Source of the DNA: Candidatus Jordarchaeum madagascarense
Lineage (GTDB): Archaea > Asgardarchaeota > Jordiarchaeia > Jordiarchaeales > Jordiarchaeaceae
Length of the DNA: 25,555 nucleotides
Direction: 5' to 3'
Assembly: GCA_019056875.1 (NCBI GenBank)
Contig: DXJA01000411.1
Location: forward strand, 1-25,555
Below, piece by piece: positions 24,987 to 25,555 of this stretch (position 1 is its first letter; every line of letters begins with the position of its first letter). Position numbers and translations under genes: made by a program. Under the pieces are notes generated by a model that saw only the letters and a program-made list of their open reading frames with translations, ran no database searches and had not been told where the DNA came from.

Positions 24987-25442
24987 TCACTCAGGTGATT
25001 TTTCTGACGACACCTTAGGCTGTAACTGAATATCATAGTATCTCGTGTACTTCTTAAACTGATTAATCCACTTCTTATTAATGACACCCACAATTTCACC
25101 ATTCTTATCAACAACACCGACCCGCTTCACCTTACTCTTCTCAAACAGATTTCTCAACTCATCAATCGAAGCATCCTCACTCACCGTAATAATGTCCCTC
25201 ACCATCACATCCCCCGCCTTATAAAGCCGAGGATCCTTCTCCTTAGCCACAAGACGGAAGACTATACCATCGGTCACGATTCCGACTACTTTGTTGTTAT
25301 CGTCTTTTACGAATACTGAGCTTATCCAGTTGTCCACCATTAGCTTCGCTACTTTTGGTATGGTGTCGTTGATGTGGCAGGTTATTACGTCGCGGCTTGC
25401 TGCTCTGACTATTGAAAACTTTTCTTCGCTATAGGTTGACAA
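24987..25442 (-). CDS. CBS-domain pair protein
   Basis: A 151-residue protein made of two CBS motifs: about 15-70 (VITCHINDTIPKVAKLMVD, then SVFVKDDNNKVVGIVTDG) and about 80-135 (DIITVSEDASIDELRNLF, then RVGVVDKNGEIVGVINKKW). Stand-alone CBS pairs bind adenine nucleotides such as AMP, ATP or SAM and act as energy sensors. The start is TTG at 25440-25442, preceded by GGTGGT. It lies about 115 nt upstream of the 143-aa gene and may be transcribed separately. Confidence 0.9.
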   Translation of the reverse strand: MSTYSEEKFSIVRAASRDVITCHINDTIPKVAKLMVDNWISSVFVKDDNNKVVGIVTDGIVFRLVAKEKDPRLYKAGDVMVRDIITVSEDASIDELRNLFEKSKVKRVGVVDKNGEIVGVINKKWINQFKKYTRYYDIQLQPKVSSEKSPE

Positions 25443-25487
25443 TCTAAGACCACCAAAATTTTGAATGAATCCAGTAAATACAGCTAT

Positions 25488-25507
25488 AATTTATACTTTT
25501 ATATTTT
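25488..25507 (-). promoter_or_regulatory. TATA-like promoter of the CBS-domain gene
   Basis: On the minus strand AAATATAAAAGTATAAATTA lies about 50-65 nt before the TTG start, after an A-rich stretch. It fits an archaeal TATA box; not verified. Confidence 0.4.
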
Positions 25508-25555
25508 TTTTAAGATAAGGGGACCACCCGGAATTAAACTCCTTCCCTAAACGAC

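Noticed and set aside
25500..25555. tRNA-like T-arm at the window end
   Set aside because: The loop sequence does not match TTCRANY and no acceptor or anticodon arm can be drawn.
1..25555. CRISPR arrays, rRNA or tRNA genes, replication origin
   Set aside because: I saw no regularly spaced repeats, no recognisable rRNA or tRNA sequence and no clusters of origin-box repeats.

Overview
The window looks archaeal and most likely comes from an Asgard archaeon (Loki-like), though this is inferred from gene content only. The supporting signs are HdrA/HdrD/MvhD-type genes, in-frame UGA codons that replace conserved cysteines, SECIS-like hairpins in 3' UTRs, a bulge-helix-bulge (BHB) mRNA intron candidate, Shine-Dalgarno-led TTG start codons, and a Rag/Gtr-like small GTPase beside an arrestin-like protein. 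The host sequence is AT-rich; the transposase gene is visibly richer in G/C at third codon positions.

Layout. Positions 1-250 hold the 3' end of an unrecognised cysteine-rich gene. Positions 302-772 (-) hold an OsmC-like gene. Positions 834-2538 are an IS1634/IS4-type insertion sequence. Positions 2539-2982 have no confident gene. Positions 2983-12134 (+) form a redox locus: an HdrD-like gene split by a 32-nt BHB-type intron, a tandem HdrA fusion, a cysteine-form MvhD/VhuD, a 62-aa protein, an HdrA with two UGA codons, an MvhD/VhuD with two UGA codons, and a winged-helix/ferredoxin/FrhB fusion. The two UGA-containing genes are each followed by a hairpin with an ATGA...AAA...GA layout like that of eukaryotic SECIS elements.

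From 12181 to 25442 every gene is on the minus strand. Read in transcription order they are: a CBS-domain protein, a 143-aa unknown, a 200-aa protein with a shared C-terminal beta domain, a C25 gingipain-like membrane-anchored protease, a ferredoxin-FrhB protein with the same C-terminal domain, a Rag-like GTPase with a C-terminal roadblock/longin-like region, an arrestin-like protein ending in a related domain, and four tandem paralogues with a degenerate KaiC/RecA-like N-terminus and a V4R C-terminus.

How the genes may work together. The plus-strand genes encode the parts of a flavin-based electron-bifurcating heterodisulfide-reductase-like complex (HdrA, HdrB/C = HdrD, MvhD) in a cysteine version and a partly selenocysteine version, with an FrhB-type flavoprotein as a possible electron partner. 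On the minus strand a second FrhB-type protein is in an operon with a small GTPase and an arrestin-like protein, which suggests a link between redox state and GTPase signalling (inference). The V4R proteins may be ligand sensors.
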